Notes: generated by a model not told the origin, from the sequence alone. 17,517 bases of DNA from CAYZJB01 sp964478735 (GCA_964478735.1 CAYZJB010000063.1:1-17517), one strand, 5' to 3'. Counted from the first letter of the stretch, positions 6,767-14,897 are shown. Program-made: numbers and translations.

Positions 6767-7435
6767 TCACTTGACTTCCGTTCCCTGCGGCGCTTTGCCC
6801 CCGGCAACATTTTTGCCTTTCAAGGTAAAGATATAACTCGTCACCAGGTGAATTTCGTCGGGCTTGATCAGTTTGCCCCACGCCAGCATGCCTTTTTCCG
6901 GTACGCCCTTTGTCACGGTCTTCATCATATCGTTGAATCCGGCGCCGTGGATGAAAAAATTATCCGTCAGATTGGGCCCGACGCCGCCTTCGCCGTTGGC
7001 GCCGTGACACACGACGCAGTTTTTCTCATACAAGGTTTTGCCGGCGGCCAGATCGGCCCCCGCCGTGAGCGGCTCGAAATCGAATACGATTTCCGGCTCT
7101 TCGACCTTGACCACGGCCGTCTTTCCGGACAACTCCGCCTGCATGCGCGGCGTGAGGTCCCGGGCGCCGCCCAGGTAAGGACTTCGATACGTCGGTAGAA
7201 ACGACGTCGGTTGGTACGTCGGATCGAGTTCTTTCGTCCATCGCGGATTGTATTCCTTCTGATACTCATCCACCGAACGGTCGCCGATTTCAAAAACATG
7301 GTAAAACAGAAGATAAATGACCGCCCAGAAGATCGTGATATAAAACAGCGTCACCCACCACGGCGGCAGGGGATTGTCATATTCCTGAATGCCGTCGTAG
7401 TCGTGATCAAAAAGTTTATCCATTTCCTGGCTCAT
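6767..7435 (-). CDS. ccoP: cbb3 oxidase subunit III (CcoP), one-haem form
   Basis: This 222-residue protein has the CcoP N-terminal domain (EYDNPLPPWWVTLFYITIFW, about 18-37) with one membrane helix at about 26-46. A long linker leads to a single cytochrome c domain: haem c motif CVVCH (C140, C143, H144) and the likely axial Met183 in KGMLAWG. Proteobacterial CcoP carries two haem c groups over about 300 residues, so this is the short monohaem form reported in Bacteroidetes-like lineages. It passes electrons toward CcoO and CcoN on the periplasmic side. Its ATG overlaps the ccoQ stop codon (ATGA), implying translational coupling. Confidence 0.95.
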   Translation of the reverse strand: MSQEMDKLFDHDYDGIQEYDNPLPPWWVTLFYITIFWAVIYLLFYHVFEIGDRSVDEYQKEYNPRWTKELDPTYQPTSFLPTYRSPYLGGARDLTPRMQAELSGKTAVVKVEEPEIVFDFEPLTAGADLAAGKTLYEKNCVVCHGANGEGGVGPNLTDNFFIHGAGFNDMMKTVTKGVPEKGMLAWGKLIKPDEIHLVTSYIFTLKGKNVAGGKAPQGTEVK

Positions 7436-7626
7436 GATTCAACGGACTCCATTTGGGTAAACGGTATGCGTTTTTCGAGAGGAAGGTTTTCGAGATACTC
7501 GATTTCGTTTTTCGTCATCCGAATGATCCGGACGAGCACGAATACAAACACGGTCATAAAAATCAGCAGCGCCGCGATGGGATACATGGAAATTCCATCG
7601 ATCAGGCCAAAAATGTTTTTGTACAT
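7432..7626 (-). CDS. ccoQ: cbb3 oxidase subunit IV (CcoQ/FixQ)
   Basis: This 64-residue protein has one membrane helix (about 14-35, YPIAALLIFMTVFVFVLVRI) and a short charged cytoplasmic tail. It is assigned by position between ccoNO and ccoP and by the FixQ-like layout. CcoQ stabilises the interaction of CcoP with the catalytic core in systems where it has been studied. AAGGA lies eight bases before the ATG, which follows the ccoNO stop by 11 bases. It overlaps ccoP by four bases. The sequence itself is too short for strong identification. Confidence 0.88.
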   Translation of the reverse strand: MYKNIFGLIDGISMYPIAALLIFMTVFVFVLVRIIRMTKNEIEYLENLPLEKRIPFTQMESVES

Positions 7627-7637
7627 TGCGTTTTTCC

Positions 7638-9773
7638 TTACTGTGCCTTGATGTCGGTTCCGAGTCTCTGCAGATACGCGATCAGTGCGACGAGTTCGGT
7701 ATTCGGATCGATGTCGACGCCGGCCGTTTTAAGGTCGTCGGCGACCGTCTGCGCCTGGGCCTGAAGCTCCTCCAGCGCAATTTCATCGTAACCCTGGACG
7801 TACGGTACGCCGAGTTTTTGCATGGCGCGGATTTTCGCCGGCAGATCGCCGGTGTTCAACACGCTCTCGGCGAGCCACGGATAAGCGGGCATGATGGATT
7901 CCGGCGACATCGTTCGCGGATCGATCATGTGGAAGTAGTGCCAGGAATTCGGGTACTTCCGGCCGACGCGATGCAGGTCGGGACCGATGCGTTTGCTCCC
8001 CCACAGGAAAGGATGATCGTATATAAATTCTCCAGCCTTCGAATATTCACCGTATCGTTCCGTTTCCGACCGAAATGGCCGCACGAGCTGCGAGTGGCAC
8101 GTATTGCAGCCTTCGCGAATGTAGAGATCGCGGCCTTCCAGTTCGAGCGGCGTGTACGGTTGTACGCTCGCAATGGTCGGCACGTTGGATTGAATGGCGA
8201 ACGTCGGTATCAGTTCAATCACGCCGCCGATCATGATCGCGACAAAAGTCGCGGCAAAAAAAGGAGCCGGTTTGCGTTCGATCCAGCGGTGGCCCATTTC
8301 CTGTGCGTGATGCTCGACTTTCGCGATGACCATGACCTCTTCGTTAGCGGCGAACGAGCCCTGCTTCATGGTTTTATAAATGTTATAGAACAGGATGATA
8401 ATGCCGGTGAAATACAGCGTTCCGCCGACCGATCGGATGACGTACATCGGAATGATTTGCGTGACCGTTTCGAGGAAGTTCGGATACTGCAGGAAACCGT
8501 CGGCCGTAAATTGTTTCCACATGAGGCCCTGCGTAATGCCCGACCAGTACATCGGCACGGCGTAAAAAACGATCCCGAGAAAGCTGATCCAGAAATGCGC
8601 GTTGGCCAGTTTTTTGGAATACAACGTCGTTTTATACAGTCGCGGGATCAACCAATAGACGATGCCGAACGTCAGGAACCCGTTCCATCCGAGTGCGCCG
8701 ATGTGCACGTGGGCGATCGTCCAGTCCGTAAAATGCGACAGCGCGTTGACGCTCTTGATGGACATCATCGGCCCTTCGAAGGTCGACATGCCGTACGCCG
8801 TGACCGCGACGACCATGAACTTCAATACGGCGTCCTCGCGCACTTTGTCCCACACGCCGCGAAGCGTCAGGAGTCCGTTCAACATACCGCCCCACGATGG
8901 CGCGATGAGCATGACCGAAAACACCGTCCCGAGAGACTGCGCCCAGTCGGGCAGTGCGGAATACAACAAATGATGCGGTCCCGCCCAGATATAGAGGAAG
9001 ATCAACGCCCAGAAATGGATGATGGACAACCGATACGAATACACCGGGCGATCGGCCGCCTTGGGCATGAAGTAGTACATCAGCCCGAGGTACGGCGTCG
9101 TGAGAAAAAACGCGACGGCATTGTGGCCGTACCACCACTGCACCAGCGCATCCTGTACGCCGGCGAAAACGGAATAACTTTTGGTCAGGCTGACGGGAAT
9201 TTCGAGCGAATTGACGACGTGCAACACGGCGACGGTCACCCACGTCGCGATGTAAAACCAGATCGCGACGTACATGTGTTTTTCACGCCGTTTCGCAATG
9301 GTGCCGAACATATTGATGCCGAAGAGGATCCAGACGACCGCGATGAGGATATCGATCGGCCATTCGAGTTCCGCGTACTCCTTGCTCGTCGTCCATCCGC
9401 TCGGCAGCGAGACCGCCGCGAGGACGATGATCAATTGCCACCCCCAGAAGTGCAGCTTGCTCAACGTGTCGTTAAACATGCGCGCCTTGCACAGGCGCTG
9501 CAGGGAATAATACACGCCCATAAAAATGCCGTTGCCGACAAAGGCAAAGATCACGGCGTTGGTATGCACGGGGCGGATGCGACTGAACGTCAGCCACGGG
9601 ATATTGAGATTCAACGCGGGCACATACAACTGGATCGCGATGATCAAGCCGACCAGCATACCAACGGCACCCCAGATGAGGGAGGCCATCGTAAACAGCC
9701 GGACGATGGAATTGTCATAGCGAATCGTGTCGATGAAATCCCGCGTGCCCGTTTGCACTCTGGTGTCTTCCAT
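7638..9773 (-). CDS. ccoNO: Fused cbb3 oxidase subunits I and II (CcoN-CcoO)
   Basis: This 711-residue protein joins the catalytic subunit (about 1-480) to the monohaem cytochrome c subunit (about 500-711). It reduces O2 to water and conserves energy as a proton gradient. All metal ligands known from the Pseudomonas stutzeri enzyme are present with a constant offset of ten: H70 and H357 for low-spin haem b, H355 for haem b3, H217, H267 and H268 for CuB, and Tyr261 for the His-Tyr crosslink. The CcoO half has a membrane anchor (about 505-525), haem motif CNTCH (556-560) and axial Met628 in IMPAYPW. The fusion is continuous, with no stop codon or frameshift. The ATG directly abuts the ccoS stop (TAAATG). 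Confidence 0.97.
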   Translation of the reverse strand: MEDTRVQTGTRDFIDTIRYDNSIVRLFTMASLIWGAVGMLVGLIIAIQLYVPALNLNIPWLTFSRIRPVHTNAVIFAFVGNGIFMGVYYSLQRLCKARMFNDTLSKLHFWGWQLIIVLAAVSLPSGWTTSKEYAELEWPIDILIAVVWILFGINMFGTIAKRREKHMYVAIWFYIATWVTVAVLHVVNSLEIPVSLTKSYSVFAGVQDALVQWWYGHNAVAFFLTTPYLGLMYYFMPKAADRPVYSYRLSIIHFWALIFLYIWAGPHHLLYSALPDWAQSLGTVFSVMLIAPSWGGMLNGLLTLRGVWDKVREDAVLKFMVVAVTAYGMSTFEGPMMSIKSVNALSHFTDWTIAHVHIGALGWNGFLTFGIVYWLIPRLYKTTLYSKKLANAHFWISFLGIVFYAVPMYWSGITQGLMWKQFTADGFLQYPNFLETVTQIIPMYVIRSVGGTLYFTGIIILFYNIYKTMKQGSFAANEEVMVIAKVEHHAQEMGHRWIERKPAPFFAATFVAIMIGGVIELIPTFAIQSNVPTIASVQPYTPLELEGRDLYIREGCNTCHSQLVRPFRSETERYGEYSKAGEFIYDHPFLWGSKRIGPDLHRVGRKYPNSWHYFHMIDPRTMSPESIMPAYPWLAESVLNTGDLPAKIRAMQKLGVPYVQGYDEIALEELQAQAQTVADDLKTAGVDIDPNTELVALIAYLQRLGTDIKAQ

Positions 9774-9941
9774 TTAACGGTTCTCCTTGGTTGAATCGGT
9801 TTTAGTTTCGTCCTCTAAAATTCGTACAGAAGGGGAATGGGCGTCGTCGAACTGTCCGCTGCGGACCGCCCACAAAAAGGCGGCCAAAAATCCGCCGGCC
9901 ACGACCAGACTGACGATGATCAAAACAACGAGGATGCTCAT
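9774..9941 (-). CDS. ccoS: CcoS cbb3 oxidase maturation protein
   Basis: This 55-residue protein has one membrane helix (about 3-25, ILVVLIIVSLVVAGGFLAAF). It is followed by the CcoS signature WAVRSGQFDD and the tail SVRILED. CcoS is needed for cofactor insertion (haem b and CuB) into the cbb3 catalytic subunit. I use the ATG at 9941, which overlaps the ccoI stop as ATGA. A longer open frame reaches 10190 but lies inside ccoI and is not credible. The gene abuts ccoNO without a gap, so translation of ccoI, ccoS and ccoNO is probably coupled. Confidence 0.93.
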   Translation of the reverse strand: MSILVVLIIVSLVVAGGFLAAFLWAVRSGQFDDAHSPSVRILEDETKTDSTKENR

Positions 9942-12316
9942 GTCCGCAACACGCGTCCTTTCCACCACGTCCATCCGACCGTCCACGCGACGACCGTGAT
10001 CGAGCTCATGGGCATTAAAATCGCCGCGACGACCGGTGTCAATTGCCCCTGCCACGCGTATGCAATCGCAATGAAATTGTATAAGATCGTCAGCGCGAAC
10101 GCGCTGAACAGCGTCGTCCGGCTTTTGCGTGCATATTCCAGAAAATCCGGAAGGCGACGGAGCGCATGGCCCTGCAAAATGCCGTCGCATCCCGGCGTAA
10201 AGGCCGTCGTACGCTCGGCCACGGCCAGTCCGACGTCAGCCTGTTCCAACGCCGCCGCGTCGTTGATTCCGTCGCCCAGCATGAGTACGTGCCGCTTGTC
10301 GGTTTGCCAGGATTCGATGAAGGCCCGTTTGTCGGCCGGTAATTGTTGAAATCGAATGTCGATTTGTTTTCCAAAAATCGATTCCAACCGCGGCCGTTCA
10401 CCGTCATGATCGCCGGATAAAACGGCCATCGGAATTCCATCGAGACGGCGAACGGTTTCTCTCACGCCGTCGCGATACGCCGACCGTAACGCGTACGATC
10501 CTTTCAATCGGCCATCGATTTCCAAAAAGACCATCGATGCAGACGGGGCAACGGATTCCTCCTCCGGCATCAGCCATGCGCGGGATCCGAGACGAACGGA
10601 ATAGCCGCCGACGGTTCCCTGAATGCCGCGTCCGGGATGTTCGATGAAATCTGACACATGCAGCGTCCGAGCCGGGCCGAAATATCTGGCGAGCCGGCGG
10701 CTCATGGGATGCGACGATTGATGCAGCAACGACACAACCGCCTTTTCTTCGCCTTCCGAAAAAGGCTGTCCGTGATAGACGACGTCGGCGTCGTTTGGCG
10801 ACGTCAGAGTACCGGTTTTGTCAAACACGAGTGCGTCAACGTGGGTCATCTGCTCCACGACGTCAGCGCTTCTCAAATACAGGCCATGGGCCGCCATGAT
10901 GCGAAGCGCCGTGCCGAGCGTAAAGGGGATCGACAGCGGCAGGCCGCAGCCGCACGCAACGATGAGAATGGCCGTCATTCGCTCAAAAGACGCCGAGCCG
11001 GTTTGTATCCACGACGTGACCGCGGCAACGAGCGCCAGAACGAGGATGGCGGCCGTTAGAAATTCTGCCGCGCGGTCGGACCACGTCTGCAAGCGATGCT
11101 CCTGCCGTTCCCTCTTCGGCTGCCAGACTTCGGCGAGATAACTTTCAACGGACGCTCGAACGCAAGCGATACGGATGGCGCCGCCCATTTGCCGTCCGCC
11201 TGCGTAAAGTAAATCACCCGACCGCCGTACGACCGGATCGGATTCTCCGGTCAAAAAACTGTAATCGATGAGCGCTTCGCCGTCGAGCAATGTGGAATCG
11301 ACGGGAACCAGGTCGCCGTGCCGGATAATCAAAACATCGCCCGGTGCAATCGTTTCCACCGCGATCGTCTCTTCGTGTTCACCCTTTTGACGGGTGACGG
11401 CGATCGGGAGGTACGACGACATGTGACGTTGAAATGAAAGTGCATGAAAGGTTTTTTTCTGAAAAACTTTGCCCAGGAGCAGGAAAAACACGAGTCCGGC
11501 CAGCGAATCGAGATACGACGTCCCCTGTGTCGTCAGCAAATCGACCGTACTGCGAGCGAAAAGCGAGAGAATAGCGGCGGTCAGGGGTACGTCCATCGTG
11601 ATCCGTCGCCGACGAAGCGCCAGCCACGCCGGTTGGATAAACTCGATCGCCGCGTATCCGATCAACGGGAGGAAACAAAAGCTGATCCACTGAAAAAAAA
11701 CCGCGAGATCGCTTTCCATGCTGCCCTGGGAGAGATATTCGGGCAATGCCAGCAGCATCAGATTGGCGAACGAAAATCCCGCCACGCCGAGACGGATGGT
11801 CAGCGATCGGTCGGACGTTGTTTTCTCGCCGTCGAGGTGCAGATCCGGTTCGTAACCGATCGCGGAAAGAAACTCCGCAATTTCGCGCAGCGAAATATTC
11901 GACGGCCGGAAAGTGATCGTCGCCGTGCGATTGATGAAATGTACGCGGCTGTCCAAGATGCGCGGCTCGAGACGATCGAGATTTTCCAATAGCCAGATGC
12001 ATGCCGTGCAGTGAATTTGAGGGAGTTTGAGCACGACTCGCGTCAGTTGGTCGTCCGAGTAGATCACATATCGCCGGGCCAATTCGGGTACGTCGAGCGA
12101 TTCAAACCGCGCACGCCGCGGCGGGTCGGGACGTTGAACGGCCCGATCGTAATACGACTCCATGCCGTGATCGGCGAGCAGGGTATAAACCCATCGGCAA
12201 CCGTCGCAGCAAAACGGCTTTTCCCCCGGTCCGACGACCGTTTGAATACACTCCTGTCCGCAATGGGCACAGAGAACGGATTCTCTCGTCTGAAATGTGG
12301 GACGTGCGACTGCCAT
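9938..12316 (-). CDS. ccoI: CcoI/FixI copper-exporting P1B-type ATPase, atypical CGC motif
   Basis: This 792-residue membrane ATPase is expected to supply copper for the cbb3 oxidase. It starts with a cysteine-rich domain typical of CcoI (CAHCG at 16-20, CCDGC at 36-40). An HMA-like domain carries HCTAC (102-106). Membrane helices follow. The actuator motif is TGES (356-359), the phosphorylated Asp499 sits in DKTGT, HP is at 536-537, and GDGIND is at 681-686. All are intact. The transmembrane metal motif, normally CPC, reads CGC (455-457, in VACGCGLPLSIPF). Both cysteines are kept, the proline is lost, and a new proline appears at 460. I chose ATG 12316. An in-frame GTG at 12331 would add five residues, and neither has a clear ribosome-binding site. 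It is the first gene of the oxidase operon. Confidence 0.95.
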   Translation of the reverse strand: MAVARPTFQTRESVLCAHCGQECIQTVVGPGEKPFCCDGCRWVYTLLADHGMESYYDRAVQRPDPPRRARFESLDVPELARRYVIYSDDQLTRVVLKLPQIHCTACIWLLENLDRLEPRILDSRVHFINRTATITFRPSNISLREIAEFLSAIGYEPDLHLDGEKTTSDRSLTIRLGVAGFSFANLMLLALPEYLSQGSMESDLAVFFQWISFCFLPLIGYAAIEFIQPAWLALRRRRITMDVPLTAAILSLFARSTVDLLTTQGTSYLDSLAGLVFFLLLGKVFQKKTFHALSFQRHMSSYLPIAVTRQKGEHEETIAVETIAPGDVLIIRHGDLVPVDSTLLDGEALIDYSFLTGESDPVVRRSGDLLYAGGRQMGGAIRIACVRASVESYLAEVWQPKRERQEHRLQTWSDRAAEFLTAAILVLALVAAVTSWIQTGSASFERMTAILIVACGCGLPLSIPFTLGTALRIMAAHGLYLRSADVVEQMTHVDALVFDKTGTLTSPNDADVVYHGQPFSEGEEKAVVSLLHQSSHPMSRRLARYFGPARTLHVSDFIEHPGRGIQGTVGGYSVRLGSRAWLMPEEESVAPSASMVFLEIDGRLKGSYALRSAYRDGVRETVRRLDGIPMAVLSGDHDGERPRLESIFGKQIDIRFQQLPADKRAFIESWQTDKRHVLMLGDGINDAAALEQADVGLAVAERTTAFTPGCDGILQGHALRRLPDFLEYARKSRTTLFSAFALTILYNFIAIAYAWQGQLTPVVAAILMPMSSITVVAWTVGWTWWKGRVLRT

Positions 12317-12391
12317 GATGTGACAACGCACAAAATGGACGAAACGGACGGGCTAAACCATGACGGGCGTCAGTCTCCCGGAAGACATAGG

Positions 12392-12420
12392 TTGGTTTTT
12401 TGGAGTTTTTTCGATGTTTG
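12392..12420 (+). promoter_or_regulatory. Possible promoter of glnA
   Basis: TTG (12392-12394) precedes GATGTTTG (12413-12420) by 18 bases. This is one mismatch from the TAnnTTTG box with near-usual spacing. It would give glnA a leader of about 130 bases. Weak evidence. Confidence 0.25.
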
Positions 12421-12448
12421 GACGGCATTTCGAGTCAACCATCGAAAG

Positions 12449-12462
12449 TTGCCTTGTGGCAA
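12449..12462. repeat. TTGCC-TTGT-GGCAA inverted repeat in the ccoI-glnA region
   Basis: A perfect 5-bp inverted repeat with a four-base centre lies between the divergent ccoI and glnA genes. A second dyad, TTGA-N8-TCAA (12466-12481), follows directly. Either could bind a regulator or form a leader hairpin. The spacing of the second does not fit the FNR consensus. Confidence 0.3.
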
Positions 12463-12508
12463 TGTTTGAAATGCTGATCAATCGCATGGTGTTAAAAAAC
12501 CCAACTCG

Positions 12509-12537
12509 CAATGTTATATATGATGGAGATAAGTCAA
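12509..12537 (-). promoter_or_regulatory. Possible promoter of the cbb3 operon
   Basis: On the minus strand TTG (12535-12537) precedes TAACATTG (12509-12516) by 18 bases. This is one mismatch from the Bacteroidetes TTG-N19-TAnnTTTG pattern. It would give ccoI a leader of roughly 190 bases containing the TTGCC inverted repeat. It is the best match I found in the divergent region, but the call is tentative. Confidence 0.3.
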
Positions 12538-12554
12538 CCGATCAGAAAACCGAT

Positions 12555-14093
12555 ATGACCACCCACTACCCCCTATCCAATCCCCTGATTCGATTTCTCG
12601 ATAAAATGCCGGAATCCTGGACCCGAATGGACATGATCCGGATCATCGAAGAAAAGCCAATCGAAAAACTGGTTTTTCATTACACCGGGCTGGACGGCAA
12701 ATTAAAAGAACTACGATTGCCTCTGTTTGACCGGTATCGAGCGGAAAAAATCCTGACCGACGGCGAACGCGTCGACGGATCGTCTATCTTTAAAGGCCTG
12801 GTGGATACGGGCCTTTCCGACCTGTACGTGGTCCCGGATTACTCGACTGCCTTTCTCAATCCATTTGAGAGCGGAAGTCTTGACTTTATTTGCCGTTACC
12901 TGACGCCGGACGGCCAATTAGCGCCCTTTGCACCGGACACGATTTTGCTTAAGGCCGACCGGCATTTGAAAGAGACGTGCGGAGTACAGCTCAAGGCGTT
13001 CGGCGAACTCGAGTTTTATCTTCTGTTTCGTGACGACGATCCACTGTACCACGCATCCAAGCAAAAAGGGTATCATGCGGCATCGCCCTTCATCAAAGGC
13101 GGGCAACTGCTGGATGAAATGATGAGGGCACTTGCACAGATGACCGGCAGCGTCAAGTACGCGCACAGCGAAGTCGGCTACGTCGAGCACGTCTACAGCG
13201 CGACGCCGGAAATCAACGGCCGTCATGCCGAACAGATGGAGATTGAATTTTTACCGATGCCGGTGCTTCCTGCGGCGGACGCCGTGGTTTTGGCCAAATG
13301 GCTGATCCGGAACATCGCTTACCGTCATCAGGCGGTGGCTACGTTTGCGCCGAAGATCGAAGAGGGGATTGCAGGCAACGGCATGCACATTCATATTGAA
13401 TTACAGCGCGATGAGAAAAATGCCATGCTCGACCGGGCGGGGCAACTTTCGACGGATGCAAGGAGAGTGATCGGCGGATTGTGTACGTTCGCCGACTCCC
13501 TGACGGCGTTTGGTAATACGGCTGCTTCGTCGTATCTGCGGCTCGTGCCGGATCAGGAGGCGCCTACACGCGTGTGTTGGAGCGATATGAATCGCAGTGC
13601 CATGATCCGCGTGCCGCTCGGCTGGACGAAGGCAACCCATCTCGCCCGGGTCATCAATCCGCAGACTGAAGAAACCGGTGCGGTGCCGTGCGGGATGCAA
13701 ACGGTTGAACTTCGTACGGCCGATGGCAGCGCACTGGTTCATGCGTTTCTTGCCGGAATCGTGATGGCGACGGAGTGGGGATTGACCCACGACGAAAGCC
13801 TGAAGACCGCTGAAACGTTATACGTCCAGGGAAATATTTTTAAAAACCCGGCAGTGTTTGACAAACTACCCCGCATTCCGTCCAATTGCGTCGAATCGTC
13901 GCGAATCTTGAATGAAAAACGCGGCTTGTACCAGCGTGACGGATTGTTTCCGCCGAGCGTGATCGAGTATTTCATTCATCTGCTCCGTGCGGAAAACGAC
14001 GAAATTCTTCAGAAAACTCTGTCGGAACTGCCGCCCGACGACCGTCTGAACGAGACGCGTAAGATCATGCACAAGGACCTGCACCGGCATTGA
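12555..14093 (+). CDS. glnA: Glutamine synthetase, Bacteroidetes-type
   Basis: This 512-residue enzyme forms glutamine from glutamate, ammonia and ATP in the cytoplasm. Catalytic landmarks are present: GELEF (150-154, metal-binding Glu), HSEVG (204-208) and EQMEIEF (226-232, metal-binding Glu), GNGMHIH (274-280), DQEAPTRVCWSDMNRS (333-348) and VELR (385-388). The spacing between the second and third Glu is longer than in classic GSI. VELRTADGSA replaces the usual RxPDPxxNPYL. Both features match a GS lineage I know from Bacteroidetes. No adenylylation-type Tyr is obvious. I chose ATG 12555, because an open frame from 12360 would add a low-quality 65-residue extension through the promoter region. 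A glutamate-amine ligase role is less likely but not excluded. Confidence 0.88.
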   Translation: MTTHYPLSNPLIRFLDKMPESWTRMDMIRIIEEKPIEKLVFHYTGLDGKLKELRLPLFDRYRAEKILTDGERVDGSSIFKGLVDTGLSDLYVVPDYSTAFLNPFESGSLDFICRYLTPDGQLAPFAPDTILLKADRHLKETCGVQLKAFGELEFYLLFRDDDPLYHASKQKGYHAASPFIKGGQLLDEMMRALAQMTGSVKYAHSEVGYVEHVYSATPEINGRHAEQMEIEFLPMPVLPAADAVVLAKWLIRNIAYRHQAVATFAPKIEEGIAGNGMHIHIELQRDEKNAMLDRAGQLSTDARRVIGGLCTFADSLTAFGNTAASSYLRLVPDQEAPTRVCWSDMNRSAMIRVPLGWTKATHLARVINPQTEETGAVPCGMQTVELRTADGSALVHAFLAGIVMATEWGLTHDESLKTAETLYVQGNIFKNPAVFDKLPRIPSNCVESSRILNEKRGLYQRDGLFPPSVIEYFIHLLRAENDEILQKTLSELPPDDRLNETRKIMHKDLHRH

Positions 14094-14115
14094 AGGGACG
14101 TTGATCGATTCGTCG

Positions 14116-14169
14116 GTGCTTGAACTTTTTGTACGCCTTGAGTACTCTGATCAAACGAAATTCAAGCAC
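14116..14169. repeat. 9-bp inverted repeat between glnA and pepE
   Basis: GTGCTTGAA (14116-14124) and TTCAAGCAC (14161-14169) are a perfect inverted repeat enclosing 36 bases. Two or three more pairs follow beyond one mismatch. The right arm ends four bases before the pepE ATG, where a ribosome-binding site would normally lie. No T-run follows, so it is unlikely to be a simple terminator. An RNA switch-like hairpin or a protein-binding dyad are the alternatives. Confidence 0.45.
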
Positions 14170-14173
14170 GACC

Positions 14174-14872
14174 ATGCACCTCCTCCTGATCTCCAATTCC
14201 ACCCAGCACGGCGGCGGATATCTCGATCACTGTGCGGAAGAAGTTGCCGACTTCCTCGGCGGCATCCGGGACGTGATCTTTGTGCCGTACGCGCTTGCCG
14301 ACTGGAACGGGTATACGTCCAAAACCAAAGACCGTTACGCGGCGATGAACGTACGTGTGACGGGTATCCAAGAGTATGAAGACAAAGCCGCGGCGCTTGC
14401 CGCATGTCCGGCCCTGCACGTCGGCGGAGGCAACACGTTTCGCCTTCTGAAAAAGCTCTACGAGGAAAATCTGGTCGAAACCATCAGAGCCCGTGTTCGT
14501 CAGGGCATGCGCTATATCGGCGCCAGCGCCGGGACCAACGTCGCCACCGTGTCGATCCGCACGACCAACGATATGCCGATCGTGTATCCGCCGACGTTCG
14601 ATGCGCTGGGTCTTGTCCCTTTTAACATCAACCCGCATTATCTCGATGCGGATCCCCGCTCGACTCACCAAGGCGAAACCCGCGAGCAACGCATCATGGA
14701 GTTTCACGAGGAAAACGATTACCCGGTTGTCGGTTTACGGGAGGGAACGATGCTCCGCGTGGAAGGTCATTCCGTTCAACTCAAAGGACTGTATGCCGCG
14801 CGGATATTCAGAAAAGGACAGACGCCGACGGAATTTTCGCCCGGAAGCCGGTTGGATTTTTTATTAAAATGA
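14174..14872 (+). CDS. pepE: Dipeptidase E (peptidase family S51)
   Basis: This 232-residue cytoplasmic serine peptidase hydrolyses dipeptides with N-terminal aspartate. Comparison with Salmonella PepE places all known active residues at a constant offset of two: nucleophile Ser118 in GASAGTNVA, Asp133 in TTNDMPIV and His155 in INPHYLDAD. GGGNTFRLL (84-92) and HQGETREQRI (165-174) are further family signatures. I chose ATG 14174, which gives the normal family length (about 229). A TTG at 14120 would add a poorly supported N-terminus. The gene follows glnA by 80 bases on the same strand, so it may be co-transcribed. The gap contains a strong inverted repeat abutting the start codon, and no Shine-Dalgarno sequence is apparent. 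Confidence 0.95.
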   Translation: MHLLLISNSTQHGGGYLDHCAEEVADFLGGIRDVIFVPYALADWNGYTSKTKDRYAAMNVRVTGIQEYEDKAAALAACPALHVGGGNTFRLLKKLYEENLVETIRARVRQGMRYIGASAGTNVATVSIRTTNDMPIVYPPTFDALGLVPFNINPHYLDADPRSTHQGETREQRIMEFHEENDYPVVGLREGTMLRVEGHSVQLKGLYAARIFRKGQTPTEFSPGSRLDFLLK

Positions 14873-14897
14873 AGATTCTTGGAAGACAGAAAAAAGA

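Noticed and set aside
5904..6836. 310-codon open frame on the plus strand opposite ccoG
   Set aside because: Highly charged low-complexity translation that shadows ccoG, whose iron-sulfur motifs are clear.
7626..9794. 722-codon open frame on the plus strand opposite ccoNO
   Set aside because: It mirrors ccoNO almost exactly, its translation is rich in Arg, His and Asp with no recognisable domain, and the opposite strand has every oxidase ligand in place. It is a by-product of codon use.
9942..10190. 83-codon upstream extension of ccoS
   Set aside because: It lies wholly inside ccoI in another frame. The ATGA overlap at 9938-9941 gives the usual CcoS length.
12466..12481. FNR-type box for the cbb3 operon
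   Set aside because: TTGA and TCAA half-sites are present but separated by eight bases instead of the six expected for FNR (TTGAT-N4-ATCAA).
12360..12554. 65-codon N-terminal extension of glnA
   Set aside because: It runs through the divergent promoter region, has no family counterpart and lacks a good ribosome-binding site. The ATG at 12555 gives the normal family length.
14120..14173. 18-codon N-terminal extension of pepE from a TTG start
   Set aside because: It begins inside the inverted repeat, and the family N-terminus matches MHLLLISNST at 14174.
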